A DNA stretch of 64,000 nucleotides from an uncultured Flavobacteriaceae bacterium (GTDB taxonomy: Bacteria; Bacteroidota; Bacteroidia; Flavobacteriales; Flavobacteriaceae). The notes under the pieces are model-generated. The model was not told the DNA's origin. It saw only the letters and a list, made by a program, of their open reading frames with translations, and searched no databases. Made by a program: the position numbers and the translations under genes. Of this stretch, positions 10,401 to 17,987 are shown piece by piece. Each line of letters starts with the position of its first letter. Within the stretch, counting starts at the first letter, position 1. The stretch spans positions 532,005 to 596,004 of the forward strand of contig CANLWN010000004.1 of assembly GCA_947494825.1 (NCBI GenBank). Reading direction: 5' to 3'.

Positions 10401-10608
10401 CATACGCCCTTTTTGCATAGTGATAAGAAGTATCCAAACTGGCCCCCCGATAGGCATTGGCAATATCCAAAAGCAGCTTTACCTCCGTGGTATCGCGAGC
10501 AGGGCTATTTTCCAATACCCGCTCCAAACTATCGATCTTGGTTCTGAGTTGCGCATGGGTAGACCAACAATGCATCAAAAGGAAGCCTAGAAGGAGTAGC
10601 TTTTTCAT
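7468..10608 (-). CDS. Hybrid sensor kinase/response regulator with TPR sensor and AraC output
   Basis: One chain of 1046 residues holding a whole signalling path. Signal peptide about 1-19; tetratricopeptide sensor region about 30-430 in the periplasm; coiled-coil near 455-485; membrane helix about 488-507; HisKA with phospho-acceptor His539 (ISHEFRTP); HATPase with NNLLSNAFKF, DNGPGIS and GTGIGLAL boxes; receiver with Asp849 (VSDVMMPG) and Lys in VKPFD; AraC helix-turn-helix about 945-1046. Known relatives in Bacteroidota switch on nearby nutrient-uptake or stress genes. Here the divergent S41 peptidase gene across a 222-bp gap is the nearest candidate target. The TPR sensor in place of beta-propeller repeats suggests a peptide or protein signal rather than glycan, but that is inference. 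Confidence 0.93.
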   Translation of the reverse strand: MKKLLLLGFLLMHCWSTHAQLRTKIDSLERVLENSPARDTTEVKLLLDIANAYRGASLDTSYHYAKRAYDLAVINSYKYGMASADKIKGTYFLYTGAMDSCIFYYEQGQALFEKLGDLDGVHDINYNLGLLHASISEYDKAISYYEKDFTYRTQVADTLGIADGYLNMGAVYLYQGDNQNAYRNFTASIPYFQWAGDSLSVAKVNFNLGTIQWNFSNYDLALNDFFSSLEVFEREGDQYLLASCFENIAGVYDNMENYENALKYYRASLRHSEELGDARLNASNYHSLGVAMDKNAQQDSALYYFDKSLKLAEEGAFKDLLSLNYHSLGVLHADQDPAKGITFLNKSIALKKTIEIDNFNIATSLYELGNIYVAQRQFREAVNTFNKGWNISRLTDSKEIKSKLSFALYDLYKKMGNENTALTHLEQYYVLRDSIFDEETSKNIVAREIQYETAKKDQQIALLTKERELQQAEVATQEALIKQSATQRNLLLWGIGSLIVILLLLFRNYNTKLKSRELINKKQQEFVNLRSQFFANISHEFRTPLTLILGPLEDLLSSAEEDGEHRQSYQLMKQNGEKLLDLVNQLLDLAKLEAGNMPLHVTEGDLETFLKTRAASFSSLADFQHIKFTVAIASEIGSGWFDGDALEKIVNNLLSNAFKFTPEGGMIQFGATLIQKQDKVVKIVVQDNGPGISGAELEKVFDRFYQVDSSTTREKTGTGIGLALTKELAELHKGTISVASEEGKGTTFTVILPITKDQFIEGDLSQVTQPPSKPKKAVRGVSSGISEDLEMGPSRTKGSPQLLIVEDNDDVRAYIKKQLTKDYHITEAVNGTEGLSLALKMVPDLIVSDVMMPGMSGISLCEKLKQNEKTSHIPVILLTALASQTSKLEGIETGADDYIVKPFDKEELTARVKNLIDQRKRLRKKYSRQLNLEPKTLAITSKDELFLEKVIQVLEQHLDNSAFKVEDFAREMGMSRTQLFRKMRALTDQSAQDFIRDFRLKRAAQLLKNKAGNISEVAYQVGFNNLSYFTKRFKELFGKTPSEYFS

Positions 10609-10830
10609 GGTTTGGTCAATATATCCCTATACTCCTACTAATTTAAAGGGAAAATTTGTCATTTTGGTCATAAATAATCCCAATAAACGGCTCAAAAAGA
10701 TACTTTTAGGGATTTCTAAGGCCAAAATACCCCTTGGGTTTCCTTTGACCCGCCTCATGGGAACATTTAGGGATAAAGGTGTAACGATTTGCGCCGAAGA
10801 TCATCTTTTAGGAAACGAGAACAAAAGACT

Positions 10831-12264
10831 ATGCGTGCAAAATGGCCTTATTTATTACTGATTGCAATTTTCCTGGTGTTAATTGCTTGCGAAACCGGCA
10901 AAAAAAAGGATAGGACCATAGAAGGTGTTTGGCAATCGATTGGTTATGGACGGGTACTGAACATTGCTTCGGACCAGTTTGAAATGTATGATATCACCCA
11001 AATGTCCTGCTTGCCGGTAAGCCAAGGCGACCTATCCAAACTGGAGAGTGCAGTGCATCTCAAAAACGATACCCTCAATGTTGCCTTGGGATTTGATACC
11101 TATGCTTTCGAAAGAATAAACGAACTGCCTGTTCTTTGCCAACAACAGCTCACGGATAGTATCCTTTCGGATCCTGTTTTCAATTTTGAGGTGTTTGCAA
11201 ATACCTTTAAGGAGCATTTTGCCTATTTTGAGCGCAACCACATTGACTGGAACACACTATACCCCTCGTTAAGAAGCAAGATCTCGGCCAAGACCACAAC
11301 GGCTAATCTATACCTCGTGATGCAAGCGATGATAGATAGCCTCAAGGACAATCACGGCTATGTTGAACCTACGGACGAGGTGTACGAATTGTTGGAACAA
11401 AAGAGGGACACCAAAAAAACAGAGGGCGTCAAAGAGTATGGCGACTTTGAAATTGCCCAGTTGGTTACCGACCATTATCTGGTGGAAAATCTCACCAAGG
11501 ACACCTGGATCGTCAATTGGGGAAAAATGGAGGGCAATATCGGGTACATACAGCTAAAGGCCATGTTTCTCCACGCCAACTTGGACCTGTCCGATAGCTT
11601 GGTCCAAAAAAACGGCCTGGTGGAGACCTACTATGACGAACTTGACAAACTCAGTGAAAAAGGGAAACTCGAGGCGGAGTTGTTGGGGATACGGTCCACT
11701 ATGGACAAGGTACTAGCCGATCTATGGGACACACAATGCATTATTTTGGATGTCCGGTTCAATGGAGGGGGCATTGATGAGGTGGGCATGGAAATCCTGA
11801 AGCGATTTAATGCGGAACGCATACAGGTTGCCAGCAAAAAAGCAAGGCTTAAAATGGGGCACACCAAGGAAATTCCAATTTTTCTGGACCCTGGACACAA
11901 ACCATATACCAAGCCCTTGTACATGCTCACTTCACAACAGTCTGCAAGTGCTACCGATTATCTGGCCATGGCTTCCCTTGCACTTGATAATGTTAAGCGG
12001 ATCGGTTCGCATACCCAAGGAGCCTTGTCCGATGCCCTTGAAAAACAATTGCCCAACGGATGGTATTTTTCCCTTTCCAACGAGGTGTATTTGGACCTTC
12101 AGGGAATCTGTTATGAATCCGTGGGAATCTCGGTGGACCATGAATTGCACTATCCCGAGGACCGTCAGACCTTTTTCCGAAGCGTGGCCAATGATCTGGA
12201 AACGGACAGGCAAAATGTGCTGATGGCTATTGAGGCTTTAAGGAGCAAAAAAATGTCCGACTAA
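10831..12264 (+). CDS. S41 family peptidase, lipoprotein
   Basis: About 477 residues from the ATG at 10831, which gives a lipoprotein signal ending LVLIA-C; an in-frame TTG at 10789 would add a basic tail before it. The S41 (C-terminal processing/tricorn-like) fold is supported by IGYIQLKAMF, CIILDVRFNGGGIDE, and MLTSQQSASATDYLAMAS, where the second Ser of SAS (about residue 373) is the expected nucleophile, and by a late RIGSHTQGALSDAL. The N-terminal 100 residues are less conserved. It should cleave peptides in the periplasm. It diverges from the hybrid regulator and may be controlled by it. Confidence 0.88.
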   Translation: MRAKWPYLLLIAIFLVLIACETGKKKDRTIEGVWQSIGYGRVLNIASDQFEMYDITQMSCLPVSQGDLSKLESAVHLKNDTLNVALGFDTYAFERINELPVLCQQQLTDSILSDPVFNFEVFANTFKEHFAYFERNHIDWNTLYPSLRSKISAKTTTANLYLVMQAMIDSLKDNHGYVEPTDEVYELLEQKRDTKKTEGVKEYGDFEIAQLVTDHYLVENLTKDTWIVNWGKMEGNIGYIQLKAMFLHANLDLSDSLVQKNGLVETYYDELDKLSEKGKLEAELLGIRSTMDKVLADLWDTQCIILDVRFNGGGIDEVGMEILKRFNAERIQVASKKARLKMGHTKEIPIFLDPGHKPYTKPLYMLTSQQSASATDYLAMASLALDNVKRIGSHTQGALSDALEKQLPNGWYFSLSNEVYLDLQGICYESVGISVDHELHYPEDRQTFFRSVANDLETDRQNVLMAIEALRSKKMSD

Positions 12265-12325
12265 GGATGCTGTTGCTAAAAGTTCTATTCCAAACATTTC
12301 ATCGAGCATGAGGAATTCCGAAAGA

Positions 12326-13669
12326 TTAATCCCCTGAAATTGCTATGTGCGCTATTTCCCCGGATTCCAAATCTAGGATTTTCAGGGTAGAGCCGCCCAT
12401 AAAAAAGGGATTGACGGGCGCCGCAAACGCAATTTTCCTGCCATCGGGCGAAGGGGAAGGGAACCAGGCATCTTCTCCATAGTCTGTAATAATCCTTTTG
12501 TTTAACCCATCCTGGTCCATCATGGCAAGTTGGTTGCGCATAGTGGCCCCTGTCTCATAATAACCTGTAACCAAGGAATTGCCACCTGGGATCCAGACGG
12601 GGGTCCACCACCAGTTTTTTTGCGTCAACAGTGCGCTTTCCCCTGTGTTCATATCCAGTTTTACCAAGGAGTAGGAATTTTGGGAAAGCTGAACATCGTA
12701 CACCACAAGTCCGTCCTTATTTATGGTCGGGTTGCTCTTTATTCCCTTTGAACGGGTAAGGCGGGTATATGTTTTTTCCGTGATATCGACCGTATAGAGA
12801 TCATTGGCATCCGGACCGTCCTGATTCACGAAAACAACACGGTTTCCGTCAAAGGACCAGCAGGGAAACGACTTGGTTCCCTTGAGCCCCTTCTGATCCG
12901 TAAGTTTTTTTTCTTCAGACCCATCTGACCTTATCAAAAAAAGTTCCTTGCCGCCACTGTATAATTCGGAACGATGAAAAACGATCCATTTCCCATCAGG
13001 AGACCATTTTGGGGCCATCTCGTTTTCCCGGGTATAGGTAAGACGTCGCAATGCCCGATGCTTAAGGTTATATACATAGAGGTCATAGCTTCCACTGCCA
13101 TTCAGGGCGGCCTGCATGATCAGTTCCTCCCCGTTAGGTGACCAATCCAGGTATTGTACTTGCGGACTAAAGGGCAACGCCCGAATTTTCCGCAGCAACT
13201 TTTTAAAGGCCTCCTTGGTCTTCAAGGCCTCATAATATGGACTTGACGAGATGGTGGCAAGGTCTGTAAAACCGGAATTGTATAAATTGGTAAAACCGCT
13301 TTCCACGGATTTCTCCAGATAGCGAACCCCCGACTCAAAGTCGCCCAGTTTTAGATAGGCATCCGCAATGAAAAAGAAGACCGTATTCCTGTACTCCGGG
13401 GTAACCGCCAGTTTTTCAAATACCGCTATGGCTTTTTCATGGTCGTTGGAAGCGCGATAGGCATGGGCCAATTGGTTGAGCGCATAGGAGTTGGAAGTGT
13501 CTTTTTTTACCACCCCCTGGAAGATTGCTATGCTTTTGTCGAGGTCTATGGTCCAAAGGCTATCGCCTTCGGCCACGGCGCTAACATGTGCCTCCGTTTG
13601 GCCTATGGCATAAAACGCAAACAGCGTAATTAAAAATTGAACAAAGGATTTAGCATGGATTCCATGCAT
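12326..13669 (-). CDS. Secreted TPR and PD40/TolB-like beta-propeller protein
   Basis: A 447-residue exported protein. After a signal peptide (cut near GQTEA, residues 1-26) come TPR units about 40-140 (YALNQLAHAYRASNDHEKAIAVFEKL; FFIADAYLKLGDFESGVRYLEKS). Then PD40 beta-propeller repeats run about 165-440: YLDWSPNGEELI, APKWSPDGKWIVFHR, PCWSFDGNRVVFV and FPSPSPDGRKIAFAAP. Such propellers bind proteins or small ligands and are not enzymes by themselves; a TolB-like role is suggested only by the fold. It is on the opposite strand to the S41 gene and converges with it. Confidence 0.82.
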   Translation of the reverse strand: MHGIHAKSFVQFLITLFAFYAIGQTEAHVSAVAEGDSLWTIDLDKSIAIFQGVVKKDTSNSYALNQLAHAYRASNDHEKAIAVFEKLAVTPEYRNTVFFFIADAYLKLGDFESGVRYLEKSVESGFTNLYNSGFTDLATISSSPYYEALKTKEAFKKLLRKIRALPFSPQVQYLDWSPNGEELIMQAALNGSGSYDLYVYNLKHRALRRLTYTRENEMAPKWSPDGKWIVFHRSELYSGGKELFLIRSDGSEEKKLTDQKGLKGTKSFPCWSFDGNRVVFVNQDGPDANDLYTVDITEKTYTRLTRSKGIKSNPTINKDGLVVYDVQLSQNSYSLVKLDMNTGESALLTQKNWWWTPVWIPGGNSLVTGYYETGATMRNQLAMMDQDGLNKRIITDYGEDAWFPSPSPDGRKIAFAAPVNPFFMGGSTLKILDLESGEIAHIAISGD

Positions 13670-13798
13670 GATCGGCGTATTGTGGTTTTAAGCAATAATA
13701 CTCCAAAAAGTGGGGAAGTAATATGCTGCCAGGGCCGAAAAAGTTCGAATACCTGCAAGAATACAACTTGGCATCCGTTCTATTGCGGTTCTAGGGGT

Positions 13799-14335
13799 TC
13801 AGTCGAAAATCCTACCGTAATAATTTAGATCTACCAGTTGGTTGCGGGTGGTGATATAGTCACGCCTTATGGTACCCTCCAGGGTAAAACCATTGTTAAG
13901 AGCAACCTTTATGCTGCCCTGGTTTTCCGAGCCAACCCTGCACAACAACTTTTTAAAGCGATAGGTTGATATAAGGTATTGGATGAAAGGCTCCAGGGCT
14001 TTGGAGATAATACCCTGACCTTCGAACCCGGCATCGATGAAATAGCCCAATTCGGCCTTGGGGATGGTAAGGTCAATATTTTTGACATCGAGGAATCCAA
14101 TATAATCGGTCTTTCCGGGTTTGGAAACGGTGTAGGGTAGGTAGGCTTTTTCCTTTCTGAGTTTGGCGATAGTCTGGCAATAGGCCATTGTTTCTTCCAA
14201 GGATCGGGTCTTGCGGACTGTTCCTGCAAAAAAATCCTCCAGTCGGGGCCTGTTTTTTTCTATAAGGGCATAGAACAATTCTGGTTTCGCCGTATCCAGT
14301 TCGCTAATGTAATAATTGCCTAAATCTATTTTCAT
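13799..14335 (-). CDS. GNAT family acetyltransferase (RimJ/RimL-like)
   Basis: A 178-residue single-domain GNAT. The order of elements (LDTAKPELFYALIEKNRPRL, YIGFLDVKNIDLTIPKAELGYFI, then the acetyl-CoA loop FEGQGIISKAL near residue 110 and NQGSIKVALNNGFTLEGTIRRDYI) is that of the ribosomal-protein N-acetyltransferase branch, which also includes many antibiotic and peptide acetyltransferases. The substrate is not predictable. The A-box has Gln-Gly-Ile in place of the commoner Gln-Gly-x-Gly/Ala. Confidence 0.85.
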   Translation of the reverse strand: MKIDLGNYYISELDTAKPELFYALIEKNRPRLEDFFAGTVRKTRSLEETMAYCQTIAKLRKEKAYLPYTVSKPGKTDYIGFLDVKNIDLTIPKAELGYFIDAGFEGQGIISKALEPFIQYLISTYRFKKLLCRVGSENQGSIKVALNNGFTLEGTIRRDYITTRNQLVDLNYYGRIFD

Positions 14336-14531
14336 GGGAACATCAAACAGCGGTCAAGATACTTTTTTTTGCACATACGGGAAGCGCCAGATATCAGTTT
14401 GTGCAGTGCAGACCACAAAAAGGCCTACTTACGCAACATTAATTTTCCCTTGACGGATCACTGCCCTACTTTTATCACATAATAATTAACAAGACGACCC
14501 AAATTTTTTCATTTTCATATAGTGTTCTCGT

Positions 14532-14570
14532 AAAAGAGCCTTGTCTTAACCGATAAGGCTCTTTTTAGTT
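14532..14570 (-). terminator. Intrinsic terminator after the membrane-protein gene
   Basis: Perfect 11-bp arms AAAAGAGCCTT (14532-14542) and AAGGCTCTTTT (14555-14565) with a 12-nt loop. The minus-strand gene ending at 14593 reads into it, and A/T tracts on both sides would let it work in either direction. Confidence 0.8.
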
Positions 14571-14592
14571 TTCCCTGTCTTCAATCCGTAAG

Positions 14593-15114
14593 CTAACCGG
14601 CCGTTTTTTGGGAGATTTGTCCTTCTCCAGAAACGTATTGTGCTGTTATCAAGGCAATGGGTACACCTACCAAAACCATGTGCCATATGATTCCAATGGC
14701 TGCCAGTCCTGAATCAAAGGGACTTTTGGGGATATTGGTCGCCGGCAATATCAACAGGTTCATTACCAACCAAATACCCAAGCCAAAGATTAGCCCAGAG
14801 GCTATTTTATGGCTACGCAATGCGGCTATTTTTGAATGTAGATAAAAGTAAATGATTGCACAGGTATAGGCAATTACAAAGTGAAAGAAAAACCCAACAA
14901 GTACCATATATCCACCTCCATTAATAGCTGTTGGGCCATAAATTCCGCTGGCAATAAATTGCAATACCTGCAGCGGGTTAAGGTCAAAATAAACGTAGTA
15001 CACCAGTATTCCGGCCAAGGAATCCAAAATCCCCGCCACCAAACCCGACCAGAAAATCGTTTTGGCGACGCTGGATGATTTTGCAAAATTAAACATAGAT
15101 TTTGTCTGTGTCAT
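14593..15114 (-). CDS. Multi-pass membrane protein of unknown function
   Basis: About 173 residues from the ATG at 15114; the longer frame to 15150 would need a TTG start. Four or five hydrophobic segments are seen (about 18-38, 70-95, 104-125, 135-158). A Gly/Ala-rich first helix (FWSGLVAGILDSLAGILVYYV) and a central YGPTAINGGGYMVLVGFFFHFVIAY are the most distinctive parts. It lies next to a Crp-like regulator on the same strand (110-nt gap). No domain recognised beyond membrane localisation. Confidence 0.7.
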   Translation of the reverse strand: MTQTKSMFNFAKSSSVAKTIFWSGLVAGILDSLAGILVYYVYFDLNPLQVLQFIASGIYGPTAINGGGYMVLVGFFFHFVIAYTCAIIYFYLHSKIAALRSHKIASGLIFGLGIWLVMNLLILPATNIPKSPFDSGLAAIGIIWHMVLVGVPIALITAQYVSGEGQISQKTAG

Positions 15115-15223
15115 GATTGTCTTCTTTAATTGTTTTATTGATGAGGACAAAGATGCTGGGAAGTTTAAGGTTTGACAATCGGATAGTTTAACAAATTAGG
15201 TTCAACTAGCAGAACATTGCAAG

Positions 15224-15805
15224 CTACCTGTTAGCAAGCTGATTGCGTATTTCACTGAGATATTGTTTGGTAATTCCGAGATAGGATGCAATCATATATT
15301 GTGGAACGCGTTGCTCCAGTTGTGGATATAAGTCGGAGAAAATCAAGTAACGCTCCTTGGCCGGCAGACTAAAGTTCCTGACGATTCTTTTTTCCGAGGC
15401 TACAAAGGCATTTTGGACAATGATCCTAAAAAAACGTTCAAAACTGGGAATCAGGGCAAACAGTTCCTGAAGGGTATCATATGAAAACTGTAAGACTTCG
15501 GTGGGCTCAAGACATTGTACATTATAATCCGCTGGCGTTCTATTGATGAAACTGCCCATATCGGCGGTCCACCAGTTTTCGATGGCAAAACGAACAATGT
15601 GCTCGTGCCCCTCCGGATCTACATGGAAGGTTCTTAGGCAGCCCTTGACCACAAAACTGTCGTACAGGCAAATATCACCTTGCTGTACAAGATATTGACC
15701 CTTTAGATAACTTCGATACGTTAGCTTGGACACCAAAATGTCCTTTTCTTCCGTCGTTAAGGTAATAAAGGTAGACAGATAGTCAAAAAGGAGCTGCTCT
15801 TTCAT
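15224..15805 (-). CDS. Crp/Fnr family transcriptional regulator
   Basis: About 193 residues from the ATG at 15805; the frame is open upstream but the usual flavobacterial start of this group (MKEQLLFDYLS) fits 15805. An N-terminal cyclic-nucleotide-binding-like beta-barrel (about 25-115: KGQYLVQQGDICLYDSFVVKGCLRTFHVDPEGHEHIVRF) is followed by the dimer helix and a C-terminal helix-turn-helix (QYMIASYLGITKQYLSEIRNQL). The barrel lacks the FeS Cys cluster of Fnr. Effector unknown. It is likely a local regulator; the neighbouring membrane protein is a candidate target. Confidence 0.87.
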   Translation of the reverse strand: MKEQLLFDYLSTFITLTTEEKDILVSKLTYRSYLKGQYLVQQGDICLYDSFVVKGCLRTFHVDPEGHEHIVRFAIENWWTADMGSFINRTPADYNVQCLEPTEVLQFSYDTLQELFALIPSFERFFRIIVQNAFVASEKRIVRNFSLPAKERYLIFSDLYPQLEQRVPQYMIASYLGITKQYLSEIRNQLANR

Positions 15806-15897
15806 GTTTCCCCGAAAATGGCAAGAAACGCCAAGTTGCTTCAAAGTTAAGCCTTCAAGCGCAACAAACCGATATGGGCTATCATTTTTTGGAACCT

Positions 15898-16113
15898 TTA
15901 CAAGGACCCCAGTTTTTTTGCCCAAACACCATCCGCCTTACTCGCCCTATTGGGCAGTATCCGAAATAGGAACTTGGCCACTCCGTTGGAAAAAAGATAG
16001 GTTCGGTTATCGAGGGTCAAGCTGTGTTTTCCACCCATAACATCCGTTTTTCCGGTACTTACCGCAAACGCGCAACGTCCGTCGTAAGCGGTATTCATAG
16101 GATTGTTTTCCAT
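15898..16113 (-). CDS. Small YHS-like domain protein
   Basis: A 71-residue protein. The pattern CAFAVSTGK, then KHSLTLDNRTYLFSNGVAKFLF resembles the YHS fold (metal-binding-like hairpin followed by a Phe-Ser-Asn and helix), but with only one Cys. Basic C-terminus. It is 22 nt upstream of the YCII gene on the same strand and probably shares its transcript with the sigma-factor group. Function unknown; the YHS call is moderate. Confidence 0.55.
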   Translation of the reverse strand: MENNPMNTAYDGRCAFAVSTGKTDVMGGKHSLTLDNRTYLFSNGVAKFLFRILPNRASKADGVWAKKLGSL

Positions 16114-16135
16114 AATCTTGTTTTTGTCGTGAAAC

Positions 16136-16492
16136 TTAATTGATACCCTCCATACGTTTTATGGGGCGGATTTCTATGATGGCCTGCTCCTCATCAAAAA
16201 TGGGATTTGCCTTGGCGATATTGATTGCTGAGGCAAGGTCTTCGGCAACAATGTGAAAGTAGCCGGTAATCACTTCTTTGGATTCGTTGAACGGGCCGTC
16301 CTTGAACACACCGCCTTTACCCTGAACCACGGCTCCGCCCATCTCCAAGGGTTGAGCTCCTTTTAGGGTTCCGGACTCCATTAATCCCCCGATGTAACCG
16401 CCAATTTTTTGAACATGTGCCTGTTGTTCTTCAGGGGACAATGACAATAGATGGTCCCCATTTGTTTTGATAAATAACATAAATTCTTGCAT
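16136..16492 (-). CDS. YCII-related (DGPF-type) protein
   Basis: A 118-residue dimeric alpha/beta-fold protein: MQEFMLFIKTNGD start, GKGGVFKDGPFNESKEVITGYFHIVAEDLASAINIAKANPIF and a terminal IEIRPI. The DGPF-like core (KDGPFNESKE) is the signature of the set found beside ECF42 sigma factors, and such a sigma factor lies 134 nt upstream on the same strand. Enzymatic activity is unproven; the pair is thought to form one stress-response unit. Confidence 0.85.
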   Translation of the reverse strand: MQEFMLFIKTNGDHLLSLSPEEQQAHVQKIGGYIGGLMESGTLKGAQPLEMGGAVVQGKGGVFKDGPFNESKEVITGYFHIVAEDLASAINIAKANPIFDEEQAIIEIRPIKRMEGIN

Positions 16493-16626
16493 GATACTAT
16501 TTTTAATAACCGTTAATTAATGTCTATTACCTCTTAGTCAATCGGTAATCTAAAAAAGGGACATGGAAAGTAAAAAAAAGTGAAACAGCTTTTAGTTAAG
16601 CATATAATATAATGATAGTCAATTGA

Positions 16627-17931
16627 TTACAAATCATCGATTTTTTTCAATTTATCCAGAATATCCGATTTGGCTTTTTCGTTTGGAGAGAGACCCAGTG
16701 CTTTTTTCAATAATTCGGAAGCTTTTTTGACCTCCCCAATTTGAAAATGCAGTTCTGCCCGCACAGTGTAATAGGGCATGTAACTTTGCAGGGCGGTGAT
16801 GTCATTTATCCCTTCAATGGCCATAAGTGCTTCCCTGGCATTCGCTGTTTTGGCAAGTACCACGGCCCTATTGAGTTGCACTATGGGCGAATCGTCCAAT
16901 AGGACAAGATTGTCGTATAGGGACAAGATCCCTTCCCAGTTCGTGGACCCAAAATCTTTAGCGGTACAGTGATGCGCGGAAATCGTAGCCAATATGTGGT
17001 ACAGGGATACCTGATCATGCTGTGCGGCAAAACTCAAATAACGGAGCCCCTTTTGGATTAGTGCCTGGTCCCACTTATCACGGTCCTGATGTTCCAAATC
17101 CACTAAGTTTCCGAAAGTGTCGGTCCGGGACGCAAAACGGGAAACGTTGAAGGACATAAGGGCTAGCAAAGCGGATATCTGGGACGTATTCACAATGTTG
17201 GGGTTGGAAGCTACCATTTCGGCAAGCCGAATAGCTTCTTCGCAGAGTTCGTACCGAATGGCCTCCTGGCCACTCGAGGCATGGTACCCTTCGTTGAACA
17301 GCAGGTAAATGACCTCCATAATACTCGCTAGCCTAGGTTCCAGATCCTTGCCAGTGGGCACCTCAAAGGGTATGTTGGCCGCTTGGATGCTTTTTCGTGC
17401 CCGAACGAGTCTTTTATTGATGTTCTCATTAGTGGTCAAAAAGGCCTTGGCTATTTCTGGAATGCTAAAGCCGCAAAGTGTTTTGAGGGTAAGGGCCACC
17501 TGCGAGTCCTTGGAAACCGAAGGATGGCAACAGGTAAACATCATACGCAGTTGGTCATCGGCAATTTCCCTGTCCGTGAAAATATGATCTAAGGCAGGTT
17601 CAAGCGTCCATTCGGACTGCAAGTGGTGCACCACCTTGGAGGTATAGGCTCTTTTGTATTTCTCCCTATTGACCAGATTTACCGCCTTGTATTTTGCTAC
17701 CTTATAGATCCAACCCATGGCATTTTCGGGAACGCCGGTATACGCCCATTGCCTTAAAGCCTCTAGCATAGCCTCCTGCACAACATCCTCGGCAAGTTCT
17801 ATATTATTGACCCCAAAAGTTTTGGTAAGTACAGCAACCAGCTTACCGTATTCACGGCGGTACAGATGATCCACTTCCTCTGGTATATTTCTGCTTTCCT
17901 CCTGCATTTTCCAATGGGTCTTTAGCCACAT
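16627..17931 (-). CDS. ECF42-type RNA polymerase sigma factor with long C-terminal extension
   Basis: 434 residues, far longer than an ordinary ECF sigma. Region 2 is at about 20-90 (LYRREYGKLVAVLTKTFG, AEDVVQEAMLEALRQW, GWIYKVAKYKAVN), region 4 at about 125-180 (LKTLCGFSIPEIAKAFLTTNENINKRLVRARKSI). A DUF6596-like alpha-helical extension about 195-420 includes YLLFNEGYHASSGQEAIRYELCEEAIRLAEM and TPR-like repeats. In the ECF42 group there is no anti-sigma factor and the extension is thought to control activity. The YCII gene downstream is its usual companion. An in-frame ATG at 17907 is an alternative start. Confidence 0.9.
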   Translation of the reverse strand: MWLKTHWKMQEESRNIPEEVDHLYRREYGKLVAVLTKTFGVNNIELAEDVVQEAMLEALRQWAYTGVPENAMGWIYKVAKYKAVNLVNREKYKRAYTSKVVHHLQSEWTLEPALDHIFTDREIADDQLRMMFTCCHPSVSKDSQVALTLKTLCGFSIPEIAKAFLTTNENINKRLVRARKSIQAANIPFEVPTGKDLEPRLASIMEVIYLLFNEGYHASSGQEAIRYELCEEAIRLAEMVASNPNIVNTSQISALLALMSFNVSRFASRTDTFGNLVDLEHQDRDKWDQALIQKGLRYLSFAAQHDQVSLYHILATISAHHCTAKDFGSTNWEGILSLYDNLVLLDDSPIVQLNRAVVLAKTANAREALMAIEGINDITALQSYMPYYTVRAELHFQIGEVKKASELLKKALGLSPNEKAKSDILDKLKKIDDL

Positions 17932-17987
17932 TAAATATACCGATATCCCTGTTAAGTTGCTAGCTCTGATGGACGATATTGCCTACC

